A DNA stretch of 64,000 nucleotides, from the NCBI RefSeq assembly GCF_013170705.1, contig NZ_CP033334.1:1116001-1180000 (forward strand). Direction: 5' to 3'. Shown here piece by piece: positions 1 to 7,856 of this stretch. Position 1 is the stretch's first letter. Every line of letters starts with the position of its first letter. A program made the translations under genes and the position numbers. Source of the stretch: Mesorhizobium loti. GTDB taxonomy: Bacteria; Pseudomonadota; Alphaproteobacteria; Rhizobiales; Rhizobiaceae. The notes under the pieces were generated by a model. It worked only from the letters and a program-made list of their open reading frames with translations. It did no database searches and was not told the DNA's origin.

Positions 1-441
1 GTTTTTCGCGCCGTTTGGGTCGAGCGCGGCTCGGGCCGCGATATCCGGCTCGATTCGGCTGCCACAAGCGGCTGGGAGGTCGGCTCGCCCCCCGATCCGC
101 GCTCGATCGCGGTCGCTATGCGTCACGGCATCGATATTTCCGGACAGAGGGCGCGCAAGATCACGCCGCAGGATTTCTCCCGTTTCGACCTGGTCCTCGG
201 CATGGACCGCTCTGTTGTCGCCGACCTCAAGGCGTTGGCTCCGGCCGCGCGCGACCGGGTGCGGCTCTTCCTGGAGTTCGCGCACGGACAGGCGCGCGAC
301 GTGCCCGATCCCTATTATGACGGGCCGGAGGCCTTTGCCGAGGTCTATCGCATGATCCGCGAGGCGTCGGAGGCGCTGGCGACACGGCTGGCCGCGCGGG
401 CGTCGGCGCCCGACAGCGGCCAGGCCTCCTCGACGATATAG
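1..441 (+). CDS. Low-molecular-weight protein-tyrosine phosphatase, 5' end missing
   Basis: Reading frame 1 is open from the first base, so the start and the catalytic CX5R loop lie outside the window. The visible part matches the LMW-PTP family: a segment with GWEVGSPPDPRS, then DISGQRARK, and the conserved acid motif DPYYDG at bases 307-324, whose Asp is the general acid in this family. It would hydrolyse phosphotyrosine or low-molecular-weight phosphoesters in the cytoplasm. The last 13 or so residues look like an extension, because the frame runs 97 bp into the 3' end of the convergent thpR gene. The specific substrate cannot be deduced. Confidence 0.85.
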   Translation, partial: VFRAVWVERGSGRDIRLDSAATSGWEVGSPPDPRSIAVAMRHGIDISGQRARKITPQDFSRFDLVLGMDRSVVADLKALAPAARDRVRLFLEFAHGQARDVPDPYYDGPEAFAEVYRMIREASEALATRLAARASAPDSGQASSTI

Positions 442-941
442 GGGCCGCCGCCGACCGAATCGCGCGACGACATCAGGACGAAGCGGCCGATACGAAACGG
501 CAGCGTCGAGAAATTGCCGCGGGCCGAAAGATACTGGGCGACATCCAGCGGGCTCGAATTGCGCAGCCGCGCCAACGTCACATGCGGCATGAACTTGCGG
601 GGATCGGCGGGAATGCCGAGGCGCTGGCAGATGCGGTCGATCTCGCCCTGAAGCCCGGCCAGATCGGGCGAGGCGGAAGCGCCGGCCCACACCGCATGCG
701 GCTTCTTCTGGCCAAAGGCGCCGACACCGGACAGGGTCAGCGAGAAGGAGGGCCGGTGGACGCGGTCCAGCGCATTGGCGATCTCGTCGGCGACATGGCC
801 CTCGACATCGCCGATGAAGCGCAGCGTCAGATGGTAGTTTTCGACATCGATCCAGCGCGCCCCGGGCAGGCCGCCCCGGAGCAGGGACAGCGAAAGGGCG
901 GCGTCACGCGGAATTTCGAGGGCGGTGAAAAGACGCGGCAT
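345..941 (-). CDS. thpR: RNA 2',3'-cyclic phosphodiesterase (2'-5' RNA ligase family)
   Basis: A 198-residue protein with the two HxTL motifs that define the 2H phosphoesterase superfamily: HLTLRF at about residue 37 and HVTLAR at about residue 120. Family members open 2',3'-cyclic phosphates on RNA and can join 2'-5' ends in vitro. I chose the ATG at 941 because the protein then begins MPRLFTALEIP, as homologues do, and an AGGGAGG Shine-Dalgarno lies just upstream; the frame stays open further upstream without family similarity. The C-terminal 20 or so residues overlap the end of the convergent phosphatase gene. Confidence 0.88.
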   Translation of the reverse strand: MPRLFTALEIPRDAALSLSLLRGGLPGARWIDVENYHLTLRFIGDVEGHVADEIANALDRVHRPSFSLTLSGVGAFGQKKPHAVWAGASASPDLAGLQGEIDRICQRLGIPADPRKFMPHVTLARLRNSSPLDVAQYLSARGNFSTLPFRIGRFVLMSSRDSVGGGPYIVEEAWPLSGADARAASRVASASDASRIMR

Positions 942-1068
942 GAAGAGCCTCCCTTCCTCGAATCGAACTGTCATCCATAGCGAATCATCGATAGTCGAAT
1001 GGAGCAAGAGGTTTATTGGTCACAGGCTTTGCCAAAAGTTTCCGCAAGGGAAAGCAATGTATCCAGCC

Positions 1069-1713
1069 TCATGAACCCCCCGGGACCACCGCCATGGTCT
1101 TCTCGACCGTCGGCAGGATGCGCTCGACCATCCGGTCAACACCGCCGGCGTTCGGATGCATGCCGTCCTCGAGCTGCAGGCCGGGCTGTCCGGCGACGCC
1201 GTCGAGGAAGAACGGATAGAGCGCGACACCGTATTTCGCCGCCAGGTCCGGAAAGATGGCATCGAAGGCGTTCTGGTAGTCGGCGCCGAGATTGGGCGCG
1301 GCGCGCATGCCGGCGAGCAGCACAGCGATCTTGCGCTGTTTGAGCTTGCCGAGCATCTCGTCGAGGTTCTTCCTGGTGATGTCGGGCGAGATGCCGCGCA
1401 ACATATCGTTGGCGCCGAGTTCGAGGATGAGCAGCTGCGTGCCGTCCGGCACCGACCAATCGAGCCGCGCCAGACCGCCGCTCGTGGTGTCGCCGGAAAC
1501 GCCGGCATTGGCGACGGTCACGTCATGGCCCGTGGCACGCAGCGCCGCCTGCAATTTGTCGGTAAAGCCTTGATCGGGCCCAAGCCCGAAGCCCGCCATC
1601 AGGCTGTCACCGAAGCCAACGATCTTGAAGGGCTCGGCACGCGCCGACGAAATGGCGCCGCAAATGGCGAGGAAAAGGACCAAGCCTGCGGCTATCTGGC
1701 GTTTGAAAGACAT
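1069..1713 (-). CDS. GDSL-type arylesterase / SGNH hydrolase, exported
   Basis: A 214-residue SGNH hydrolase. An N-terminal signal peptide (basic MSFKRQ, hydrophobic core, ARA cleavage region near residue 26) places it in the periplasm. The catalytic blocks are visible: FGDSL with Ser37, the GVSGDT glycine block near residue 74, GAND with Asn102, and DGMHPN with Asp183 and His186. This is the TesA/arylesterase architecture, so it should hydrolyse short acyl or aryl esters or thioesters. It is divergent from the ABC ATPase gene at 1801, a neighbourhood common for tesA-like genes with ybbA/ybbP homologues. The ATG at 1713 is preferred over an upstream ATG at 1764 because it starts the signal peptide. 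Confidence 0.88.
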   Translation of the reverse strand: MSFKRQIAAGLVLFLAICGAISSARAEPFKIVGFGDSLMAGFGLGPDQGFTDKLQAALRATGHDVTVANAGVSGDTTSGGLARLDWSVPDGTQLLILELGANDMLRGISPDITRKNLDEMLGKLKQRKIAVLLAGMRAAPNLGADYQNAFDAIFPDLAAKYGVALYPFFLDGVAGQPGLQLEDGMHPNAGGVDRMVERILPTVEKTMAVVPGGS

Positions 1714-1800
1714 GCGGCAGGCCCCATATGACCAAGGAATTCTTCCGGCGACGGCCTCCGGCAAGCAGAGCCATCATCCCTGATATAGGACGCTTTCATT

Positions 1801-2505
1801 TTGACAGAAGCCGTCATCGCGCTGAAAGACGTATCCCTGACACTCGGCGAAGGCGCGTCGTCAGTCCATGTGCTGAAGGGCGTCAGCCTCGAGGTGGCGC
1901 GCGGCGAGGCGACCGGCATCGTCGGTCCATCGGGGTCCGGCAAGTCGACAATGCTGATGGTGCTGGCGGGCTTGGAGAGGGTCGATTCGGGCACGGTACG
2001 AATCGCCGGTGAACTGCTCAACGGCAAAAGCGAGGATCAGATTGCTTCGTTTCGTGGCCGAAACATTGGCATCGTCTTTCAGTCCTTCCACCTCATCCCC
2101 AACATGACGGCGCTTGAAAATGTCGCGGTGCCGCTGGAGCTGGCCGGCCATGCCGATCCGTTTTCGGTAGCGGCGCGCGAGCTGGCGGCGGTGGGCCTCA
2201 GCGACCGCGTCACCCATTACCCCGGCGAACTCTCCGGGGGCGAACAGCAGCGCGTTGCGATTGCCCGGGCGCTGGCACCCTCGCCGCGCATTCTCATTGC
2301 CGACGAGCCGACTGGCAATCTCGACCAGGCGACGGGGCGGCAGGTCGCCGACCTGCTGTTCGCCAAGGCGGCCGAGCGCGGCATGACGCTGGTGCTGGTC
2401 ACCCATGATCCCGCGCTCGCGGCGCGCTGCGCGCGCCAGGTGTCGATGCGCTCCGGACGTATCGAGGCGCCGAACCCGCCGACCCCACTGGAGGTCACCG
2501 CCTGA
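1801..2505 (+). CDS. ABC transporter ATP-binding protein (YbbA/LolD-like)
   Basis: A 234-residue ATPase with Walker A GPSGSGKST (residues 42-50), signature LSGGEQQ (144-150), Walker B ILIADEP (164-170) and the TGNLD D-loop typical of the LolD/MacB/YbbA branch. It starts with TTG at 1801; no ATG is available before the conserved N-terminus. It overlaps the permease gene by one base (TGATG), so the two are almost certainly translated together. Family knowledge suggests the pair acts on lipids, lipoproteins or envelope compounds, and the divergent esterase supports a lipid-related role, but the substrate is unknown. Confidence 0.9.
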   Translation: MTEAVIALKDVSLTLGEGASSVHVLKGVSLEVARGEATGIVGPSGSGKSTMLMVLAGLERVDSGTVRIAGELLNGKSEDQIASFRGRNIGIVFQSFHLIPNMTALENVAVPLELAGHADPFSVAARELAAVGLSDRVTHYPGELSGGEQQRVAIARALAPSPRILIADEPTGNLDQATGRQVADLLFAKAAERGMTLVLVTHDPALAARCARQVSMRSGRIEAPNPPTPLEVTA

Positions 2506-5054
2506 TGCCGCCGGCACGGACGCTGAAGCTCGCCATCCGCTTTTCGTTGCGCGAGATGCGCGGCGGCCTGTCCGGCTTCCTGATCTTTCTCGCCTGCATC
2601 GCGCTCGGCGTCGCGGCGATCGGCGGCGTCAACTCGGTTGCCCGTTCGATCAGTGCCGGCGTCGCCAACCAGGGCCAGACGCTGCTTGGCGGCGATCTTC
2701 GCTTCCAGATCAACCAGCGCGATGCCAGCCAGGTCGAACATGGCTTCCTCGAGGGGCTGGGCGTTGTTTCGCGCACCGCCAGCATGCGCTCGATGGCGCG
2801 TCTGGCGGACGGCTCCGACCAGGCGCTGGTCGAGGCCAAGGCGGTCGACGATGCCTATCCGCTCTATGGCGCGCTGGAGACGGAGCCGGCACTGACAAAG
2901 CAGGAATTGTTCGGCGAAGAATTCGGCGTCTTTGGCGCGGCGGCGCCCGATCTTCTGTTCGAACGGCTGCATCTCAAGCCCGGCGACCGGCTGAAGCTCG
3001 GCGCCGCCACCTTCGAACTGCGCGCCAGGCTGGTCACCGAGCCGGATGCCGTGTCCGACGGTTTCGGCTTCGCGCCAAGGCTGATGATCTCGACCGACGG
3101 CCTGGCCGCGACCGGGCTGATCCAACCGGGCAGCCTGGTCGAAAACGCCTATAAGATCCGGCTGCCCGCCGATGCCGACGAGGCGCGGCTCAAGGCCATA
3201 CAGGATCAGGCGGCCAGGAATTTTCCGGAAGCCGGCTGGTCGATCCGCACGCGCGGCAACGCCGCTCCGGCTCTGTCGTCCAACATCGAGCGCTTCTCGC
3301 AGTTCCTGACGCTGGTCGGGCTGACGGCGCTGGTGGTCGGCGGCGTCGGCGTCGCCAATGCGGTGCGCGCCTATCTCGACGGCAAGCGCGGTGTGATCGC
3401 CACCTTCAAGAGTCTCGGTGCTTCCGGCGGCTTTGTCTTCACTGTCTATCTCGTGCAAATCCTGATCATAGCGGCGCTCGGTATCGCCGCCGGTCTGGTG
3501 CTCGGCGCACTGATGCCTTTTGCCGCAAGCGCCGCGCTTCAATCCGTCATTCCGGTGCCGGCGCAAGGCGGCTTCTATCCCGGCGCGCTCGGCATGGCGG
3601 CGCTGTTCGGGCTGCTGGTGACGCTGGCCTTCGCGCTGCTGCCGCTCGGACGCGCCCGCGACGTGCCGGCGACAGCGCTGTTTCGGGAGATGGGCCTCGA
3701 AGGCCGCGGCTTTCCGCGACTTATCTATATTGCGTCGGCCGTCGGCATCGCGTTGCTGCTGGCGGTTCTGGCCATCCTCTTCTCCGGCGACCAGCGCATC
3801 GCCTCGATCTTCGTCGGTGCCACCATCTTTTCCTTCCTGGTGCTGCGTCTGGTCGGAGCGTTGGTGCAATGGGTGGCAAGGAAGAGCCCGCGCGTGCGCT
3901 CCGTTGCGCTTCGTCTCGCCGTCGGCAACATCCATCGACCAGGCGCCTTGACGCCATCGGTGGTGCTGTCGCTGGGGCTCGGGCTGACGCTGCTGGTGAC
4001 GTTGGCGCTGATCGACGGCAACCTGCGGCAGCAGATCTCCGGCAGCCTGCCGGAGCGGGCGCCGAACTTCTTCTTCGTCGACATCCAGAGCAGCGATGTC
4101 GATGCGTTCTCGGCCCTGGTCGGCAAGGAGGCGCCTCAGGGGACATTGGTCAAGGTGCCGATGCTGCGCGGCCGGGTGATGGCGCTCAACGGCGTCGCCG
4201 TCGACAAGGTCAAGGTGCCGGCCGAGGGCGCCTGGGTGCTGAAAGGCGATCGCGGCCTGACCTATGACGCCAGGCAGCCGGAAAACGCGACGCTGACCGA
4301 GGGCGAATGGTGGCCGGACAAGTATGCCGGCGAGCCGCTGGTCTCCTTCTCCGCGCAGGAAGGCAAGGAGATCGGGTTGAAGCTCGGCGACACCGTCACC
4401 GTCAATGTGCTTGGCCGCAACGTGACGGCCAGGATCGCCAACTTCCGTCAGGTCGAGTGGGAGACGATGGGCATCAATTTCGTCATGGTGTTCTCGCCCA
4501 ACACATTCGCTGGCGCGCCGCATGGCTGGATGGCGACGCTGACTGAAAAGAGTGCCTCGACCGCGGACGATGCCCGTATCCTCAATGCCGTTACCCGCGC
4601 CTTCCCGGCGGTGACGACGGTGCGCGTCAAGGACGCGCTCGATGTCGTCAACCGTCTGGTCGGCCAGCTCGGCACCGCGATCCGGGCCGCGGCCGGGGTG
4701 GCGCTGATCGCTTCGGTGCTGGTGCTGGCAGGCGCGCTGGCTGCCGGCAACCGGGCGCGCATCCACGACGCCGTGGTGCTGAAGACGCTCGGTGCGACCA
4801 GGAGGACGCTGATAACGGCATTCTCCCTGGAGTACATGCTGATCGGATTGGCCACGGCCATCTTCGCGCTGGCCGCCGGCGGCATCGCGGCTTGGTACAT
4901 TGTCGCCCGCATCATGACGCTGCCATCGCATTTCATGCCGGAGGTGGCCGTGGCAACCATCGTCTTTGCCCTGGTCATCACGGTCGGCATCGGTCTTGCC
5001 GGCACCTGGCGGGTGCTCGGCCACAAGGCGGCGCCGGTGCTGCGTGACCTGTAA
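2505..5054 (+). CDS. FtsX-like ABC permease (YbbP family)
   Basis: An 849-residue inner-membrane permease. One membrane segment lies near the N-terminus, followed by a large periplasmic region. A first block of FtsX-type helices spans roughly residues 265-400, a middle pair of helices follows, then a second periplasmic domain, and three terminal helices. This duplicated FtsX layout matches the YbbP family that pairs with YbbA ATPases. It shares its start with the stop of the ATPase gene (one-base overlap). The role is probably mechanotransmission or extraction of a lipid-linked substrate, which is an inference from family architecture only. Confidence 0.88.
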   Translation: MPPARTLKLAIRFSLREMRGGLSGFLIFLACIALGVAAIGGVNSVARSISAGVANQGQTLLGGDLRFQINQRDASQVEHGFLEGLGVVSRTASMRSMARLADGSDQALVEAKAVDDAYPLYGALETEPALTKQELFGEEFGVFGAAAPDLLFERLHLKPGDRLKLGAATFELRARLVTEPDAVSDGFGFAPRLMISTDGLAATGLIQPGSLVENAYKIRLPADADEARLKAIQDQAARNFPEAGWSIRTRGNAAPALSSNIERFSQFLTLVGLTALVVGGVGVANAVRAYLDGKRGVIATFKSLGASGGFVFTVYLVQILIIAALGIAAGLVLGALMPFAASAALQSVIPVPAQGGFYPGALGMAALFGLLVTLAFALLPLGRARDVPATALFREMGLEGRGFPRLIYIASAVGIALLLAVLAILFSGDQRIASIFVGATIFSFLVLRLVGALVQWVARKSPRVRSVALRLAVGNIHRPGALTPSVVLSLGLGLTLLVTLALIDGNLRQQISGSLPERAPNFFFVDIQSSDVDAFSALVGKEAPQGTLVKVPMLRGRVMALNGVAVDKVKVPAEGAWVLKGDRGLTYDARQPENATLTEGEWWPDKYAGEPLVSFSAQEGKEIGLKLGDTVTVNVLGRNVTARIANFRQVEWETMGINFVMVFSPNTFAGAPHGWMATLTEKSASTADDARILNAVTRAFPAVTTVRVKDALDVVNRLVGQLGTAIRAAAGVALIASVLVLAGALAAGNRARIHDAVVLKTLGATRRTLITAFSLEYMLIGLATAIFALAAGGIAAWYIVARIMTLPSHFMPEVAVATIVFALVITVGIGLAGTWRVLGHKAAPVLRDL

Positions 5055-5315
5055 TCCTTGGCCGGAACTCGCTAATCCCCGGGGGATTATGGGGTGGAGC
5101 GGCCCCTCTGCAATTAAATCTTGGTAAGGATGCCGGCCCGGAAGCCCGGAGAATCGGCATTTCGGCCTCTCACGAACCGTTACATCCGGTTACGGTCTTG
5201 TTCTTGACGCGAATAACCATCATATTTCGCCGCAGGCATGCTGGAGTCCCGCCAGCGGCGCCTGGGTCCGCAAGAGGCCCGACACCGGACGGGGCAGAAG
5301 CAATAGAGGATTCCA
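5055..5315. other. Intergenic region without a gene
   Basis: It holds a short hairpin, TAATCCCC-G-GGGGATTA, at 5073-5089, 19 bases after the permease stop, with no T-run. A weak promoter-like pair, TTGTTC at 5199 and CATATT at 5221 (16-base spacer), could serve the Bax-inhibitor gene. Neither is compelling. A Shine-Dalgarno-like stretch precedes the ATG at 5316. Confidence 0.3.
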
Positions 5316-6089
5316 ATGGCTGATCCCATTCGCAATTATCAGACGTCGGCGGTGCCCGGCGTCCGCGCCGACATCGATCAGGGCCTGCGCGCCTATATGA
5401 TCAAGGTCTACAACCTGATGGGGCTTGGCCTCCTCATCACCGGCCTTGCCGCCGTCGGCACGATCATGCTGGCAACCACCACCGATCCGGCCTCGGCTGT
5501 CGCAACGCTGCCGAGCGGCGAGATGCTGACGTCCTTCGGCTATGCGATCTTCGGGTCGCCGCTGCGCTGGGTGGTGATGCTGGCGCCGCTGGCCGCCGTA
5601 TTCTTCCTGTCGTTCAGGATTCAGTCGATGAGCGTCGCTGCCGCGCAGACCACGTTCTGGGTCTATGCAGGCCTCGTCGGCTTGTCGCTGTCGTCGATCT
5701 TCCTGGTCTACACCACGGCCAGCATTTCGCAGACCTTCTTCGCCACGGCCGCCGCCTTCGGCGCGCTGTCGCTGTTCGGCTACACGACCAAGCGCGACCT
5801 GACGGCGATGGGCTCGTTCCTGATCATGGGCGTGTTCGGCATCATCATCGCGTCGGTGATCAACATCTTCCTGCAGTCGTCGGCGCTGTCCTTCGCCGTG
5901 TCGGCGATCGGCGTCTTGGTCTTTGCCGGCCTGACCGCCTATGACACGCAGAAGATCAAGGAGATGTATTTCGAGGGCGATGTTTCCGATGTCGCCGGCC
6001 GCAAGGCCATCATGGGCGCGCTGAGGCTCTATCTCGATTTCATCAACCTGTTCATGTTCCTGCTCCAGTTCATGGGCGACCGCCGCTAA
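5316..6089 (+). CDS. Bax inhibitor-1/YccA family membrane protein
   Basis: A 257-residue integral membrane protein with about seven hydrophobic segments. The family features are a charged N-terminus with the ADIDQGLRAYMIKVYN segment, six evenly spaced helices, the conserved AYDTQKIKEMY motif near residue 210, and a final helix with LDFINLFMFLL. BI-1 family proteins are proposed to be pH-dependent calcium leak channels or to interact with the membrane protease FtsH; the bacterial role is not settled. It appears monocistronic and is followed at once by a strong terminator. Confidence 0.9.
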   Translation: MADPIRNYQTSAVPGVRADIDQGLRAYMIKVYNLMGLGLLITGLAAVGTIMLATTTDPASAVATLPSGEMLTSFGYAIFGSPLRWVVMLAPLAAVFFLSFRIQSMSVAAAQTTFWVYAGLVGLSLSSIFLVYTTASISQTFFATAAAFGALSLFGYTTKRDLTAMGSFLIMGVFGIIIASVINIFLQSSALSFAVSAIGVLVFAGLTAYDTQKIKEMYFEGDVSDVAGRKAIMGALRLYLDFINLFMFLLQFMGDRR

Positions 6090-6125
6090 GGCACGCTTCA
6101 TGGTCTGACTGGACCATCGGGTTTG

Positions 6126-6158
6126 AAAAGGGCGGCCCAACGGCCGCCCTTTTCTTTT
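6126..6158 (+). terminator. Rho-independent terminator
   Basis: A 12-bp perfect stem (AAAAGGGCGGCC at 6126-6137 with GGCCGCCCTTTT at 6142-6153), a CAAC loop and a T-rich tail, 36 bases after the Bax-inhibitor stop codon. Confidence 0.92.
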
Positions 6159-6207
6159 GTGCCGGCGTTTGCTGTTATCGGAAGCAAACAGAAGGCCTGC
6201 ATAAAGA

Positions 6208-6774
6208 ATGTGCACAATCGTGATACGGCCGGCGACTTCGGCCGACCTCGACACCATCACCGAAATCTATGCCGACGCGGTGACCCATGGCACGGCGAGC
6301 TATGAGCTGGAGCCGCCAGGCCGCGCCGAGATGGGCACGCGATTCGCCGCGCTCACGGCCGGCGGCTTTCCGTATCTGGTGGCGGAAAAGGACGGCGCCG
6401 TGCTTGGCTATGCCTATGCCGGTGCCTTCCGGCCGCGCCCGGCCTACCGCTTCATCGTTGAGGATTCGGTATACGTCGCGCCCGAGGCCAAGGGCCAGGG
6501 TGTCGGCCTCATGCTGATGCGCAGCCTGATCGCCGCCGCCGAGGCGGCGGGCTTCCGCCAGATCGTCGCCGTGATCGGCGACGGCCATCCAGGCAGCGCC
6601 TCGGTCAAACTGCATGAAAAGCTCGGCTTCCGCCACTCTGGCCGGCTCGAAGGTTCCGGCTACAAGCACGGGCGCTGGCTGGACACGGTGTTCATGCAGC
6701 TGTCACTGAATGGCGGCGCGTCGATGCCGCCTGATCCGGCTTCCTTGCCGGAGCGGAGATTTCGTGGGGCATGA
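6208..6774 (+). CDS. GNAT N-acetyltransferase, phosphinothricin acetyltransferase-like
   Basis: A 188-residue acetyltransferase. The acetyl-CoA site is seen in EDSVYVAPEAKGQGVGLMLM, which carries the Q/RxxGxG/A loop near residues 97-102, followed by NxxS-like IGDGHPGSASVKLHEKLGFRHSGRL, typical of the PAT/MnaT/YncA branch. These enzymes acetylate phosphinothricin, methionine sulfoximine or related amino acids; which one applies here cannot be told. The C-terminal 25 residues, rich in proline, extend beyond the usual fold. The gene is monocistronic and convergent with the DUF2794 gene. Confidence 0.86.
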   Translation: MCTIVIRPATSADLDTITEIYADAVTHGTASYELEPPGRAEMGTRFAALTAGGFPYLVAEKDGAVLGYAYAGAFRPRPAYRFIVEDSVYVAPEAKGQGVGLMLMRSLIAAAEAAGFRQIVAVIGDGHPGSASVKLHEKLGFRHSGRLEGSGYKHGRWLDTVFMQLSLNGGASMPPDPASLPERRFRGA

Positions 6775-6776
6775 GA

Positions 6777-6900
6777 GGGAATTGGAGAATTGAAGAATTG
6801 ACGAACTGAAGAACAAAGAAGGCGGCGGGAACATCAGGCGCCTTCTTCTTCAACTCTTCAACTCTTCAATTCATCAGTTCTTCAATTCCCCTGCTCCAAT
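6777..6900. repeat. Low-complexity inverted repeat between convergent genes
   Basis: Degenerate repeats of a GAATTGAAGAA-like unit on the left (6777-6824) are followed by their complement on the right (6839-6900). The perfect core stem is AAGAAGGCG/CGCCTTCTT at 6816-6847. The transcript of either strand would fold into a long imperfect hairpin, so it may act as a bidirectional terminator for the two convergent genes. Confidence 0.7.
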
Positions 6901-6906
6901 CCCCGC

Positions 6907-7293
6907 TCAAGCCTCTACAACTTTGAGCTTGGAATCGAAGACGCCGAGCACGCGGCCGAGTTCCTGCCCGCGCTTGAGGATGCGGCCGCCAGCGGCGATA
7001 ACGGCGAAGGCGCCCTGTTTGCGGGCCAGTTTCGGATCCTTCACGATCTGGAACAGCGGCACTTCGCTGGCCCGGCGGAAGACGGAAAACACGGCCCTGT
7101 CGGTGAGATGATCGATGGCGTAGTCGCGCCATTCATTGGCGGCCACCATGCGTCCGTAGAGCCTGAGGATCTGGTCCAGTTCACGCCGATCGAAGCGCAC
7201 GGGCTGGTCGAGGCGCTCACGTCGTGCCTCGTGCAGCGGGATCAATATTGCGGATGCGTCACCATCCCCCGTCCCGCCGCTGTCATCGCTCAT
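6907..7293 (-). CDS. DUF2794 domain-containing protein
   Basis: A soluble 128-residue protein. The core, from RFDRRELDQILRLYGRMVAANEWRDYAIDHL to the C-terminal DSKLKVVEA, is the alphaproteobacterial DUF2794 domain, whose function is unknown. The family is almost restricted to alphaproteobacteria. I chose the ATG at 7293 because GAAGGAT lies eight bases upstream; a longer frame starting with TTG at 7323 is less likely. No operon partner is evident: the next gene on this strand is more than 500 bp upstream. Confidence 0.82.
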   Translation of the reverse strand: MSDDSGGTGDGDASAILIPLHEARRERLDQPVRFDRRELDQILRLYGRMVAANEWRDYAIDHLTDRAVFSVFRRASEVPLFQIVKDPKLARKQGAFAVIAAGGRILKRGQELGRVLGVFDSKLKVVEA

Positions 7294-7631
7294 GCCTCGA
7301 TCCTTCAAATGAATCTTTGCCAACCAAAATTGGCCCCTTCGCGCCGCAATTGCAAGAGCCGGCGAAGCGGTGCGGCGGCGCGCCGTTTCCGTTGCGTCCA
7401 GTCACGTTTGCAAACCGCATGTTGGAATTGGTGATGCTTCGCCACATTTCTGCCTTTTTTTATCCGCGCTCATGCCCCAATGTCCGACGAATTTACCCGT
7501 GTTGCCTGAGACGGTTCGGTCCGGCACCGGCTCGTAAACCCCAAGCCCCCCGCCCACGGGTCAGCGTCGGATCGAACCAACCTCGGTTTTTCCTTGGAGA
7601 AATCAGGTGCGACGATCCCAAAACCTAAATG

Positions 7632-7665
7632 ACCGGCGTCAGAAGCAAGCTGACGTCGGTTTTTT
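7632..7665 (+). terminator. Rho-independent terminator with no upstream gene
   Basis: Stem ACCGGCGTCAG (7632-7642) pairs with CTGACGTCGGT (7650-7660), with one G-U pair and a seven-base loop, followed by TTTTT. No plus-strand protein gene lies within the preceding 850 bases, so it may end an unannotated small RNA. Confidence 0.8.
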
Positions 7666-7789
7666 GTTGGCCTTTTTCCTTCCGCCTCCGTCATGTCGCG
7701 CCGAAGGAGGCGAGTGAGCGACGTTTGGCTGGTGGAACCGGCTGATGCGGAATTGTGCAAGATTAGTTCGACGTTGCGATCCGTCCAGC

Positions 7790-7848
7790 CCCCCTCATCC
7801 ATCTCGGCGCTATCGCGCCGATCCACCTTCTCCCACACGGGGAGAAGG
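7790..7848. repeat. REP-like palindromic element, copy 1
   Basis: Contains CCCCTCATCC, the palindrome TCGGCGC-TATC-GCGCCGA and the hairpin CTTCTCCC-ACAC-GGGGAGAAG. The same modules occur at 16665-16725, 16778-16845 and inside ftsY. Confidence 0.8.
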
Positions 7849-7856
7849 AAGAGGCG

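Larger units (their letters stand above)
7294..7856. other. Long intergenic region with orphan terminator and REP-like element
   Basis: No convincing protein-coding gene is seen on either strand. It contains a strong plus-strand terminator at 7632-7665 and a REP-like palindromic element at 7790-7848. A protein-like open frame on the minus strand (7470-7838) crosses both and has no family resemblance. The stretch between about 7430 and 7632 could encode a small RNA ending at the terminator. Confidence 0.5.

Noticed and set aside
582..980. 132-codon plus-strand frame opposite thpR
   Set aside because: Antisense to a clear 2H phosphoesterase; no motif or ribosome binding site.
2217..5024. Very long open frame on the minus strand opposite the FtsX-like permease
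   Set aside because: It has the Arg/His/Gln-rich composition of an antisense frame in GC-rich DNA and no recognisable domain, whereas the plus strand encodes a clear permease.
7560..7600. tRNA-like T-arm (GGTTCGATCC on the minus strand)
   Set aside because: The flanking bases do not pair into a five-bp T stem, and no acceptor, D or anticodon arms can be built around it.
7470..7838. 122-codon minus-strand frame in the 7.3-7.9 kb gap
   Set aside because: It crosses a terminator and a REP-like element, whose translation supplies its first residues; no Shine-Dalgarno or similarity.
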